A model generated the notes under the pieces. The model saw nothing but the letters and a program-made list of their open reading frames with translations. It did not search any database and was not told the origin of the DNA. This document shows positions 56,301 through 64,000 of a stretch of DNA of 64,000 bases, piece after piece. The stretch is from contig CAMJHJ010000001.1 in NCBI GenBank assembly GCA_946405485.1, positions 1 to 64,000 of the forward strand, in the 5' to 3' direction. The position numbers and the translations under genes are program-made. This stretch comes from an uncultured Bacteroidales bacterium. GTDB lineage: Bacteria > Bacteroidota > Bacteroidia > Bacteroidales > UBA932. Position 1 is the first letter of the stretch; every line of letters begins with the position of its first letter.

Positions 56301-57709
56301 ACGACGTCTATTAAAAGATCGACAAATTTGGGCAAGGTCGTGAGTTCCAGTTTCTCACCGGGAGCATGGACACCGCGCAGGGTCGGACCGAAGGAGATCA
56401 TGTCCAGGTCCGGGAATTTTTCCAGGAACAGGCCGCATTCCAGGCCGGCGTGGATCGCTTTGACCTCCGGCTCCTGGTTGAAGAGACGGCGATAGGAGTC
56501 GACGCAGACCTTGAGGATATGGGAATTGACATTCGGCTTCCAGCCCGGATACGGGAGCATGTGCTCGATCTTGCCACCGATCATCTTGAAATTGGCGGCC
56601 ACGCGTCCGGCGATGAGCGGCTTCTCCGAAAGGAGGGAACTGCGCTGGCTTGTCCGGATGACGAAAGTGCCGGCCTTGGGCGATTTGACGGAAGCGAGGT
56701 TGGTGGAAGTCTCGACCAGTCCGGGGATATCCTGGCTCATCTTGTAGACTCCGTGCGGGCAGGCGAAGATGGCCCAGATCAATTTCTCCGTATTGCGGAC
56801 GGAAAGGGCGCCCCGGCGCGACTCGGACAGTTCTGCCTCGGTGAACACTCCGGGATCCGTCACGTGGTACTCGTCGGAGAGGTAATCACCGAACTCAGCG
56901 AAACGGACCATCAGCCGGCTGGGGTCTGTGACGGCGACCAGGGCCTCGCACTCACGTGCGATGGCATTGGGCTTGTTGCCGCCGGTAAAGGAAACCAGCT
57001 GCATGTCGCCGTCCAATGCGGAATAGAGGAAACGTGCCATCTGCTGGATGGCGTTCGCGCGGCCCTTGTTGATATCGTCTCCGCTGTGACCTCCCTGCGC
57101 GCCGCCGATGAACAGCCGGACGACGGACTTCCCGGCTTGCACGGCGGAAGTCCGCCAGCGACAGGTAATCTCGGTATTGACTCCGCCTGCGCAACCGATG
57201 AAGAGCTGACCTTCATCCTCAGAGTCGAGGTTGATCAGCGTCTTCCCGGTGAAAAAGCCTTTCTGGAGCGCTTCCGCGCCATCCATTCCCGTTTCTTCTG
57301 AAATGGTGAACAGGCATTCCACCTTGCCGGTCGGAAGGTCGCTGTCAAGCAGCGCCAGACAGGCGGCGACACCGATGCCGTCATCGGCGCCCAGCGTCGT
57401 CTCTTCGGCGATCATCCATCCATCCTTGATGACATAACTGATGGGATCCTTAAGGAAATCATGGCGGGATCCGGCGGTCTTCTCGCAGACCATATCCTGA
57501 TGGGCCTGCAGGACGATCGTCGGGATGTTCTCCTTACCGGGAGAAGCTTCCTTCGTAATCAGCACGTTGCCGGTCTGGTCCGTCTTGCAGGCCAGGCCGC
57601 GCGCGGCAGCCCAGTCTTGCAGGTACTTCGTCATCGGCTCCTCATGGCCGGACTCACGGGGGATCCGGGTGATTTCCTTGAAAATGTCAAGAACTGAATC
57701 AGCGTTCAT
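56285..57709 (-). CDS. pepD: Cytosol nonspecific/aminoacyl-histidine dipeptidase (M20)
   Basis: 474 residues. Metal ligands and catalytic residues are visible: VLQAHQDMVC (His, Asp), TLGADDGIGVAA (Asp), SEETGMDGA (Glu pair), with a lid domain and the final metal His in GVHAPGEKLEL. It hydrolyses dipeptides such as Xaa-His. It lies between the dnaA terminator and rpe, and is transcribed toward rpe. Confidence 0.93.
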   Translation of the reverse strand: MNADSVLDIFKEITRIPRESGHEEPMTKYLQDWAAARGLACKTDQTGNVLITKEASPGKENIPTIVLQAHQDMVCEKTAGSRHDFLKDPISYVIKDGWMIAEETTLGADDGIGVAACLALLDSDLPTGKVECLFTISEETGMDGAEALQKGFFTGKTLINLDSEDEGQLFIGCAGGVNTEITCRWRTSAVQAGKSVVRLFIGGAQGGHSGDDINKGRANAIQQMARFLYSALDGDMQLVSFTGGNKPNAIARECEALVAVTDPSRLMVRFAEFGDYLSDEYHVTDPGVFTEAELSESRRGALSVRNTEKLIWAIFACPHGVYKMSQDIPGLVETSTNLASVKSPKAGTFVIRTSQRSSLLSEKPLIAGRVAANFKMIGGKIEHMLPYPGWKPNVNSHILKVCVDSYRRLFNQEPEVKAIHAGLECGLFLEKFPDLDMISFGPTLRGVHAPGEKLELTTLPKFVDLLIDVVCNFK

Positions 57710-57724
57710 AGAGATATAAATTAA

Positions 57725-57746
57725 AAGGACGTGCTCCCACGTCCTT
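57725..57746 (-). terminator. Rho-independent terminator of dnaA
   Basis: A 9-bp perfect stem AAGGACGTG/CACGTCCTT with a 4-base loop lies in the 46-base gap after the dnaA stop. On the minus strand it runs straight into TTTTAATTT, giving a standard intrinsic terminator. Confidence 0.85.
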
Positions 57747-57755
57747 ATCGTTTCG

Positions 57756-59180
57756 TTAAGCGATCGGGGCGATCATCTTCTCCAGATCCGTGACATACTG
57801 CTTGACGGTCCGGTCTGTCGTGATCAAGTCCGCGACCAGGTTGCAGGCATGCAGCACCGTGGCATGGTCCTTCCCTCCGATCTCGGCGCCGATGGTGGAA
57901 AGCGAGCAGCTGGATATGTAGCTGCGGCAGAGGTACATGGCAATCTGACGGGCCTGGACGATCTGGCGCTTGCGGGAGGGAGACTGCAGGGTGTCCCGGG
58001 TGATGTTGAAGTATTCGCAGACGGCGTCCTGCACCTTGTCGATCGTCAGTTCGCCCTGCTCGTCGCCGATGATGTTCTGGGTGATGGTCTCAGCCAGGTC
58101 GACCGTGATCTCACGATGGGAAAGCGTGGCGTGCGCGATCAGGGAGATCAGCGCGCCTTCCAATTCACGGAAGTTGGACTTGATCCGGGTCGCCAGGAAT
58201 TCCAGCACATTGTCGGAAATGCGGACGCCTTCGCGGAAACAGCGGGCCCTCAGCATCGCCAGACGGGTGGAATAATCGGGCCGGGTCAACTCGACCGGAA
58301 GGCCCCACTTGAACCGGGACAGCAGGCGCTCTTCGAAGTTCCGAAGCTCCGCCGGAGCACGGTCTGACGTGAAGATCAGCTGCTTTCCACGCTGGTGCAG
58401 ATGGTTGAACACGTTGAAGAACGCATTCTGCGAGCCTTGGCCTTGCAGATCCTGGATGTCGTCGATGATGAGGACATCGATCTTCATGTAAAAGGCCAGG
58501 AAATCCGTCAGTTTGTTGTGCACGTTGACGGCATCCATGAACTGGGTCTTGAACTCGTTGCCGCTCACATAGAGGACAATGAGGTCGGGATACTTCTCGT
58601 GGATGCTGATGCCGATGGCCTGGGCGAGATGGGTCTTGCCGAGGCCGGGGCCGCCGAAGATAAAGAGCGGATTGAACGGCGTATTGCCGGGCGAGAGGGA
58701 GATATTCTCCCCCACCGTGATACCCATCTTGTTGCACTCGCCCTCGATCAGGTTGGCAAAGCAGTAGACCGGATTGAGACGGGGGTTGATGTTGACCCGT
58801 TTCAGGCCGGGGTACACGAACGGACCGGGCGAAGTGCCGGGCTGGTAGGTGCTGATCGGGATCGATTTGTTGACGGGAGGGTTGCCGTGGACCTGCGGGA
58901 ACTGCATCACGGGTTCAACCTTGACCGGCCGGACCTGGTAGACCAGTTTGGCGCCAGAACCGATCACACGCTTGAGCGTCATCTTGATCACGTCAAGGAA
59001 GGCATCTTCCAGATATTCACGGAAGAAATCGGAAGGCACCTCGACGGTCAGCGTGGAGTCGACGATGGAGACAGGCCTGATCGGTTTGAACCAGGTCTCG
59101 AACTTGCGGGTTTCGACTATCTGCTCAATGATGCGCAGACAGTTTTCCCAAACATCGATATGTCTGTTCTGAATCTCCAT
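57756..59180 (-). CDS. dnaA: Chromosomal replication initiator protein DnaA
   Basis: 474 residues. Domain I (WENCLRIIEQIVETRKFETW), a linker, AAA+ domain with Walker A GGPGLGKTHLAQ (about 174) and Walker B VLIIDDIQDL, and the C-terminal DnaA box-binding helix-turn-helix with IGGKDHATVLHAC. It opens the origin and regulates its own transcription in many bacteria. It is followed by an intrinsic terminator and preceded by 330 bases of AT-rich intergenic DNA. Confidence 0.97.
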   Translation of the reverse strand: MEIQNRHIDVWENCLRIIEQIVETRKFETWFKPIRPVSIVDSTLTVEVPSDFFREYLEDAFLDVIKMTLKRVIGSGAKLVYQVRPVKVEPVMQFPQVHGNPPVNKSIPISTYQPGTSPGPFVYPGLKRVNINPRLNPVYCFANLIEGECNKMGITVGENISLSPGNTPFNPLFIFGGPGLGKTHLAQAIGISIHEKYPDLIVLYVSGNEFKTQFMDAVNVHNKLTDFLAFYMKIDVLIIDDIQDLQGQGSQNAFFNVFNHLHQRGKQLIFTSDRAPAELRNFEERLLSRFKWGLPVELTRPDYSTRLAMLRARCFREGVRISDNVLEFLATRIKSNFRELEGALISLIAHATLSHREITVDLAETITQNIIGDEQGELTIDKVQDAVCEYFNITRDTLQSPSRKRQIVQARQIAMYLCRSYISSCSLSTIGAEIGGKDHATVLHACNLVADLITTDRTVKQYVTDLEKMIAPIA

Positions 59181-59510
59181 TTTTAGTCGCTAGTGCGCGC
59201 TCGAAACGGGCGCAATGGAAAAAGGCGGTAAACTCCCTTTTCCGAGTGCAAAAATGGATGAAAAAATTTTCATAAAAAAACTATCGCCCTATTGTTTATA
59301 TTTTTTTTTGTTCGTAAAATATAGAAGAAAAGCGGGCATAATTAAGAATAATCAACCTGTTGTTTACCAATCATTTACGATATCATTAAACGTGTAAAAC
59401 GCTTATTTTTAAAGGCGATTAGTTTAGAATCTTTATAATTTAGCTAAATTGGGAATTATGGCCAATCTGCGCCATTGCGCGCCATAAAAAAACATATTCT
59501 ATATAAGGAG
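59181..59510. other. AT-rich intergenic region upstream of dnaA
   Basis: 330 bases without a supported gene, between the dnaA start and the amidase stop. It holds a 14-bp perfect palindrome AATTTAGCTAAATT (59437-59450) and an inverted repeat ATGAAAA-AA-TTTTCAT (59248-59263), plus long A/T runs. No TTATCCACA-type DnaA boxes and no exact TAnnTTTG toward dnaA were found. It may contain the dnaA promoter and the amidase 3' end; I see no firm evidence for oriC. Confidence 0.5.
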
Positions 59511-60653
59511 TTATTTGGCGCTTTCGCGAGAAATCACACCGTCCTCCACTTTAACGAAAAAAGCGTCCGGAAAAACTTTTTTCACTCGCCCATATCCGGC
59601 CTTTGCCTGCTCCTTGTTTTCGTCCGGAAGCGCGACATATTTATAAAGGTTTCCGACTTTGACGGCGATCGTCTTGAATCCCTTGAAACAGGGGTCCCCT
59701 GCAGGAATCTTGCGGGCGCCCGCAAGGATCTGCGTCCCGTAAAGGACGGTGCCGGGCTTGTCCGTTTTCTCAGCCTTTGCAGGCTCCGGCTTGTCGGATG
59801 ACGTCACGGATTCCGTCTTTCCCTTTTCCAGGGCGACGCTCTTGTCATATGAGGCTTTGTATTCCGCGAAAGCTTTGAAAAGGTTGTCCACGATCCGTCC
59901 GATCTTTTCCTCGGAACGCAGCAAGGCAAGGTCTTCCGGATTGGTCATAAAACCGAATTCCAGCAAGACTGCCGGCATGGAAGCGCGGCGCAGGACCGCG
60001 AAATTGCCCTGCATGACGCCCCAGTTCTTCCGGAAAGGTCCTTTGTCCATGTGGGACGAGACCGTCTCCGCAAAGGCGAGGCTCTGCTCCCGGAATGCGT
60101 TCTGCATCAGCTGGAGCAGGATCTGAGACTCCGGACTGTCATCGTAGTCCTTATACGTCGTACTATAGTCGTCCTCAAGGAAGATGACGGAATTCTCCCG
60201 CTTGCACACGTCCATGTTGACCTCATAGGAGTCGTAATTGCTCTTGTTGGAAGGGCCGAGGATATAGGCGGAGAAACCGTTGACGCTCTTGGAGCGCGAA
60301 GAGGCATTGATATGGATGGAAATAAACAGGTTTGCCGCCAGATCGGAGGCTTTTTTGGCACGGGTATTGAGAGGGATGAACACGTCCTTGTCGCGTGTGA
60401 GGACGACCTTCATCTCGGGATAGGCTTCCCGGACACGGGCCGCGAACAGGCGGGAAATCTTGAGCGCGAGGGTCTTTTCATAGGTCTTCTTGTCCGCACT
60501 CGTCGTGCCGGCATCCTTGCCGCCATGTCCGGGGTCGATGACGATTGTCTTCAGCGTCAGGTCGGGGCCTGACTTATCCTGCGCGTCGGCCGGAACCGAC
60601 GCCCAAAGCGTCAACAGAAGGAAGAGAACGGGGATATACCTATGGATGTTCAT
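59511..60653 (-). CDS. N-acetylmuramoyl-L-alanine amidase with SPOR-like C-terminus
   Basis: 380 residues. Signal peptide to about 24 (VPADAQ). Amidase_3 catalytic domain: IDPGHGGKDAG (zinc His), the following YEKTLALKIS helix with zinc Glu, LFISIHINA (second zinc His) and LLEFGFMTN (catalytic Glu). After a charged linker (about 275-300), residues about 305-378 resemble a SPOR peptidoglycan-binding fold (YGTQILAGARKIP ... FPDAFFVKVEDG). It cleaves the bond between MurNAc and the stem peptide, typically at cell division. The start at 60653 is chosen by the signal. Divergent from lptD. Confidence 0.9.
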   Translation of the reverse strand: MNIHRYIPVLFLLLTLWASVPADAQDKSGPDLTLKTIVIDPGHGGKDAGTTSADKKTYEKTLALKISRLFAARVREAYPEMKVVLTRDKDVFIPLNTRAKKASDLAANLFISIHINASSRSKSVNGFSAYILGPSNKSNYDSYEVNMDVCKRENSVIFLEDDYSTTYKDYDDSPESQILLQLMQNAFREQSLAFAETVSSHMDKGPFRKNWGVMQGNFAVLRRASMPAVLLEFGFMTNPEDLALLRSEEKIGRIVDNLFKAFAEYKASYDKSVALEKGKTESVTSSDKPEPAKAEKTDKPGTVLYGTQILAGARKIPAGDPCFKGFKTIAVKVGNLYKYVALPDENKEQAKAGYGRVKKVFPDAFFVKVEDGVISRESAK

Positions 60654-60661
60654 CACCGAGT

Positions 60662-60693
60662 TTTGGTAAACATTGAAATAATAAGTACATTTG
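60662..60693 (+). promoter_or_regulatory. Promoter of lptD
   Basis: TTTG at 60662-60665 and TACATTTG at 60686-60693, 20 bases apart, match the Bacteroidetes -33/-7 layout. The TTG start codons at 60717 and 60723 follow by 23 and 29 bases. Confidence 0.62.
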
Positions 60694-60700
60694 TACTTTG

Positions 60701-60708
60701 CAAATTTA
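60701..60708 (-). promoter_or_regulatory. -7 box for the amidase gene
   Basis: Minus-strand TAAATTTG lies 47 bases before the amidase ATG. It is interleaved with the lptD promoter, so the two genes share a 63-base divergent control region. Confidence 0.5.
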
Positions 60709-60716
60709 GCAAATAA

Positions 60717-63473
60717 TTGCAATTGAAGAAGTCAAAAACCATATTTGTCGCGCTGATCCTCATTCTGTTGACCTGCGTGTCCGCGTTTGCCCAGAACGGG
60801 CGTCGCGCCCGACGCCAGGCAGCCCGACAGAGCAGGAATGTCACCGAGGCCGTCGTGGATTCGACGGAGCAGGCGCGACTTGACTCCTTGAATCTTGCAA
60901 GACAGGCCCGGCATGCCCGTGATTCCGTGACGGCGGCCGACTCTCTCGAGATGCTTTCCAAGAGCTCCATCACAGTACCTGTTTTCACTTCCGCCGGCGA
61001 TTCCATCGTAGAGGGTTTTTCCAATGGGAAACGCATGATCTATTACTACGGCGGCGTGAAGGTTGAGTATCAGGACATGTCCCTGACCGCCGATTATATG
61101 GAATATGACATGTCCACGGGCATCGTCTATGCCCGCGGCACGCTGGACACCCTCAGTGGTGAATGGAAAGGCCAGCCGGAGATGAAGCAGGGAAAGGACA
61201 ATTATGTGATGGAGGAAGTCCGGTACAATTTCAATTCCAACAAGTCCTTCATCACCAACATGCTGACCCACGATGACGAGGGCATATTGCACGGACAGAG
61301 CATCAAGATGATGCCGGACAAGTCCATCAATATCAAAAACGGACAATATACGGTCTGCGACGACGAGGATCATCCCCATTATTATCTGAAGCTGACCTCT
61401 GCGAAGGTCATGACGAGGCCGTCCCAGAAAATAGTATTCGGCCCTGCCTGGCCTGTGATTGAGGATGTGCCTCTGCCCATCGCCCTCCCCTTCGGTTTCG
61501 TGCCGGAGAAGCCTCAGCGTGCCACCGGTTTCCTGATGCCGACCTTCGGCGAAGAAACGGCCCGTGGATTCTACATGAAGGACGCGGGCATGTATTTCGT
61601 CATCGGCGATTATTTCGACCTTTCCGTGACCGGAGACCTGTATACGCTCGGGTCCTGGGCGCTGGACGTCAATTCCCGTTATAAGGTCAATTACAAGTTC
61701 AACGGCGGATTCGGGATGTCGATTTCCAATGACCAGACGGGTGAAAAGGGCACCAAGGATTTCTTCCAGACCCGCAACTTCTCCCTGAAATGGAACCATT
61801 CCCAGGACAGCAAGGCCCGCCCCGGTACTTCGTTCAGCGCTTCGGTCAATTTCTCCAGCCCGTCCAACAGCAAGTACAACTCGCGCTCAGTCCAGGAGGC
61901 TGTCCAGAACCAGGCATCATCCTCCATATCCTTCTCCAAGAACTGGAACGGACGGTTCAACCTTTCCGTCAATGCCCTGCACAGCCAGAATTCGCGTGAC
62001 AGCTCCTATATGTTCACGCTGCCGAACGTCACGTTCTCCATCAGTACTTTCTATCCTTTCAAACGGAAAGTGCGTGTCGGCAAGGAAAAGGTTTACGAAA
62101 AGATTTCCTTCGGTTATAACACCTCGCTGCAGAACAAGATCGGTTTCAAGATGTCTGAACTCGAAGGCGGTATCACGCGGGATTTCCTGGACAAGTTCCA
62201 GAACGGCATGGCGCACAACTTCTCGATCGGCCTGCCGGCGTTTTCCCTGTTCAAGTATATCAACGTCTCCCCCGGCGTGAGCTACGGCATGAACTGGTTC
62301 TTCCGCAAGACCGATTACGTCTACAACCCCGAGACCGACAAGCCTGAGCCCGTCAAGGGCCGGCAATTCGGCACTTTCGGCGTCACGCAGCGTTATTCCG
62401 GAAGCGCCTCGGTCAGCACGCGGCTGTACGGCATGTATAATTTCGGAAAGTTCCATCGTATCCAGGCCATCCGCCATGTCATCTCTCCGAGCATGTCCCT
62501 GTCCGTCAGTCCCGAACTCGGTACAGCCGCCAATGGTTGGAGGACGCTCAATTACGTGGATGCGAAAGGCGCGGAAAAGGAGTACTCTTATAATATTTAC
62601 GCCGGTCAGTTGAACTCTCCTCCCGGCAAGGGTAAGAGCGCGACGGCCTCCCTTTCCATCGGCAACAACATCGAGGCGAAAGTCCGTGACTTCGCGGATA
62701 CGACCGGCAACGGCACCAAGAAGGTCAAACTTATCGACCAGCTCAATTTCAATACCGGTTATAATTTCCTCGCCGACTCGCTCAACCTCAGCAACATCGG
62801 CGTGACGATGAACACCTCCCTCTTCGGGAAGGTCACGGTCAGCGCCAACATGAACTTCGACCCTTACGCTATCGATGAACGGGGCCGTAAGATCAATACC
62901 TTCAACTTCGTCAAGCATGGTCTGGCGCATCCCCTGCGCCTGACCAACGCCTCCGCGTCCATGTCCTACTCGATTTCAGGCAAAGGCTCCATCAACGGTA
63001 ACGACGGCTCCAAGAACGGCGGCGGAGGCGGTGGCGAGGCCAGCCGGTATTACCGCAACTATTACCATCCCGTGACCGGTGAATACATCCCCGGCGGCTG
63101 GATGTACTATACGAACCCCAATGCCCCCTGGTCGCTGAGTTTCAGTTATTCGTTCAATTTCTCGCGAAGCTATTCATTCACCAATAATGAATTGGTGGTC
63201 AACAACCGCTATACCCAGACGCTCAGCATGAACGGCAACATCAAACTCACCCCCAAGATGTCCGTCAACGCGACCAGCGGTATCGACTTGATGGCGCGCA
63301 AGTTGACCACGACCCAGTTCAGTTTCACCTATGATTTGCACTGTTTCAACATTGCCGTGTCATGGGTTCCGACCGGCCAGTGGCAGTCCTATTCCTTCCG
63401 TATCGCGGCCAACGCTTCCACGCTGGCAGACCTGCTGAAATTCAAGAAATCCAGCAGCTACTGGGACAATTAA
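60717..63473 (+). CDS. lptD: Putative LPS-assembly outer-membrane protein LptD, TTG start
   Basis: 918 residues from the first TTG. Signal peptide (KKSKTIFVALILILLTCVSAFAQ, shown in part: ILILLTCVSAFAQ), a basic Arg-rich stretch, an OstA/LptA-like beta-jellyroll domain (about 95-240: YYYGGVKVEYQDMSLTADYM, EWKGQPEMKQGKDN), then a very long barrel with repeated aromatic strands. A Gly-rich insert (GSKNGGGGGGEASRYYR) sits near residue 765. Bacteroidetes LptD is diverged from the E. coli protein, but the domain order agrees. No ATG exists near the signal peptide. TTG at 60723 would give the more typical MKKSK start. It inserts LPS or LOS into the outer leaflet. Confidence 0.85.
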   Translation: MQLKKSKTIFVALILILLTCVSAFAQNGRRARRQAARQSRNVTEAVVDSTEQARLDSLNLARQARHARDSVTAADSLEMLSKSSITVPVFTSAGDSIVEGFSNGKRMIYYYGGVKVEYQDMSLTADYMEYDMSTGIVYARGTLDTLSGEWKGQPEMKQGKDNYVMEEVRYNFNSNKSFITNMLTHDDEGILHGQSIKMMPDKSINIKNGQYTVCDDEDHPHYYLKLTSAKVMTRPSQKIVFGPAWPVIEDVPLPIALPFGFVPEKPQRATGFLMPTFGEETARGFYMKDAGMYFVIGDYFDLSVTGDLYTLGSWALDVNSRYKVNYKFNGGFGMSISNDQTGEKGTKDFFQTRNFSLKWNHSQDSKARPGTSFSASVNFSSPSNSKYNSRSVQEAVQNQASSSISFSKNWNGRFNLSVNALHSQNSRDSSYMFTLPNVTFSISTFYPFKRKVRVGKEKVYEKISFGYNTSLQNKIGFKMSELEGGITRDFLDKFQNGMAHNFSIGLPAFSLFKYINVSPGVSYGMNWFFRKTDYVYNPETDKPEPVKGRQFGTFGVTQRYSGSASVSTRLYGMYNFGKFHRIQAIRHVISPSMSLSVSPELGTAANGWRTLNYVDAKGAEKEYSYNIYAGQLNSPPGKGKSATASLSIGNNIEAKVRDFADTTGNGTKKVKLIDQLNFNTGYNFLADSLNLSNIGVTMNTSLFGKVTVSANMNFDPYAIDERGRKINTFNFVKHGLAHPLRLTNASASMSYSISGKGSINGNDGSKNGGGGGGEASRYYRNYYHPVTGEYIPGGWMYYTNPNAPWSLSFSYSFNFSRSYSFTNNELVVNNRYTQTLSMNGNIKLTPKMSVNATSGIDLMARKLTTTQFSFTYDLHCFNIAVSWVPTGQWQSYSFRIAANASTLADLLKFKKSSSYWDN

Positions 63474-63474
63474 A

Positions 63475-63506
63475 TTTGGGAGAGTCATTTCTTTTGACTA
63501 CCTTTG
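63475..63506 (+). promoter_or_regulatory. Promoter of rho
   Basis: TTTG at 63475-63478 and TACCTTTG at 63499-63506 are 20 bases apart, a full match to the Bacteroidetes -33/-7 pattern. The 84-base leader to the rho ATG contains two small hairpins (AGCCGC/GCGGTT at about 63524-63540 and TCGCA/TGCGA at about 63560-63573), which could contribute to regulation. Confidence 0.65.
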
Positions 63507-63590
63507 TCCTGTCATGATTCAGAGCCGCACTCTGCGGTTCTTCATCCCAAAGAAAACATTCGCATCATTGCGAGACTAAAACCACTATTT

Positions 63591-64000
63591 ATGCCCCACA
63601 GTCTGTTTGAACTGAATGAGATGAGCAGGGAGCAACTGTCTGATCTCGCCGGAGGTCTCGGTATCAAGGTTCAGAAAAAGATGGAAATGGAAGATATCGC
63701 TTTCGCCATCTTGGATGCCGAAGCCAAGGCCGAGTCCCTGAAACCGACCGAGAAGCCGAAGGCAAAGCGCGGACGTCCCCGCAAGGAGGCCGCCAAGCCG
63801 GTAGAACCGGCTGCTCCGAAGACGGAAAAAACCGAGGCTCCTAAAGCCGCCTCCCCTGCTGCTACCGATGATACCAAGCCCGCTGCAGCGAAGACCCGCA
63901 AGCGGACGGCCAAACCGAAGGCGGAGCCGGTCCAGGCCCCGGCTCCTGCCGCAGAAGAAAAGAAAGAGACACCCGAGAAGCCTGCCGAAACCGCGGACAC
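63591..64000 (+). CDS. rho: Transcription termination factor Rho, N-terminal part (cut by the window edge)
   Basis: 136 codons in the window, still open at the right edge. The N-terminal Rho_N helix domain is seen (LFELNEMSREQLSDLAGGLG ... EMEDIAFAILDAEA). From about residue 50 a low-complexity Lys/Pro/Ala/Glu-rich stretch begins, with an AT-hook-like KRGRPRK at about 59-65. Bacteroidetes Rho proteins are known to carry such long unstructured inserts before the RNA-binding domain. The RNA-binding and ATPase domains lie outside the window, so the call rests on the N-terminal domain and this insert. Confidence 0.8.
   Translation, partial: MPHSLFELNEMSREQLSDLAGGLGIKVQKKMEMEDIAFAILDAEAKAESLKPTEKPKAKRGRPRKEAAKPVEPAAPKTEKTEAPKAASPAATDDTKPAAAKTRKRTAKPKAEPVQAPAPAAEEKKETPEKPAETAD

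Noticed and set aside
59181..59510. Chromosomal origin next to dnaA
   Set aside because: AT-rich, but no TTATCCACA-type boxes or clusters were found, and in this phylum oriC need not adjoin dnaA.

Overview
The window reads as the chromosome of a gut-type Bacteroidales bacterium. The signs are SusC/SusD pairs, a hybrid two-component system (HTCS) regulator, Oad decarboxylase, PPi-dependent phosphofructokinase, MenA, an OlsF-like acyltransferase, and repeated Bacteroidetes sigma-factor -7 boxes (TAnnTTTG) in place of -35/-10 promoters. Most genes are GC-rich (hand-counted lines reach about 55-67% GC), more than typical Bacteroides. A Rikenellaceae/Alistipes-like or uncultured high-GC Bacteroidales lineage is plausible, but this is inference.

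Layout. 1-5181: rarA (left edge), divergent from an outer-membrane gene set. 5186-10394: phosphatase, DUF362 lipoprotein, a tlpA-menA-CPBP protease run, and an Ntn-type amidase. 10408-12896: OlsF-like bifunctional acyltransferase and a LAB_N membrane protein in one tight operon with the amidase. 12985-35702: a carbohydrate accessory region with two sialidase genes, a broken SusC, a low-GC block carrying an acetylesterase, an HTCS fragment, SusC, SusD, a FAS1 lipoprotein and a GH115-like gene, then an intact HTCS, a metallo-hydrolase, a LOG protein, a YegP-like protein and a DUF4886-CE15 fusion. 35780-40015: esterase and oadG-oadA-oadB. 40071-51099: pfp, ligA, yihY, rel/spoT, two envelope proteins, ispG. 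51083-54983: psd-cdsA-ftsH-rsfS on the minus strand. 55036-59180: birA, rpe, pepD, dnaA. 59511-64000: amidase, lptD and the start of rho.

Two things stand out. First, three long hairpins (12901-12971, 33136-33203, 31513-31586) have unrelated stem sequences but share a loop core, TTCCCCnnAGGGTT. Two sit at gene ends and one lies in frame inside a sialidase gene. They look like a dispersed palindromic element family that I do not recognise. Second, 15273 to about 23435 is a low-GC block spliced into the high-GC chromosome. Its left edge cuts a native SusC and its right edge falls inside the GH115-like gene, so that gene is a low-GC/high-GC chimera. This looks like exchange between related polysaccharide utilisation loci.

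The accessory enzymes (SASA/CE6-type acetylesterase, GH115-like alpha-glucuronidase, CE15 glucuronoyl esterase) together suggest acetylated glucuronoxylan. The flanking sialidases suggest host glycans as well.
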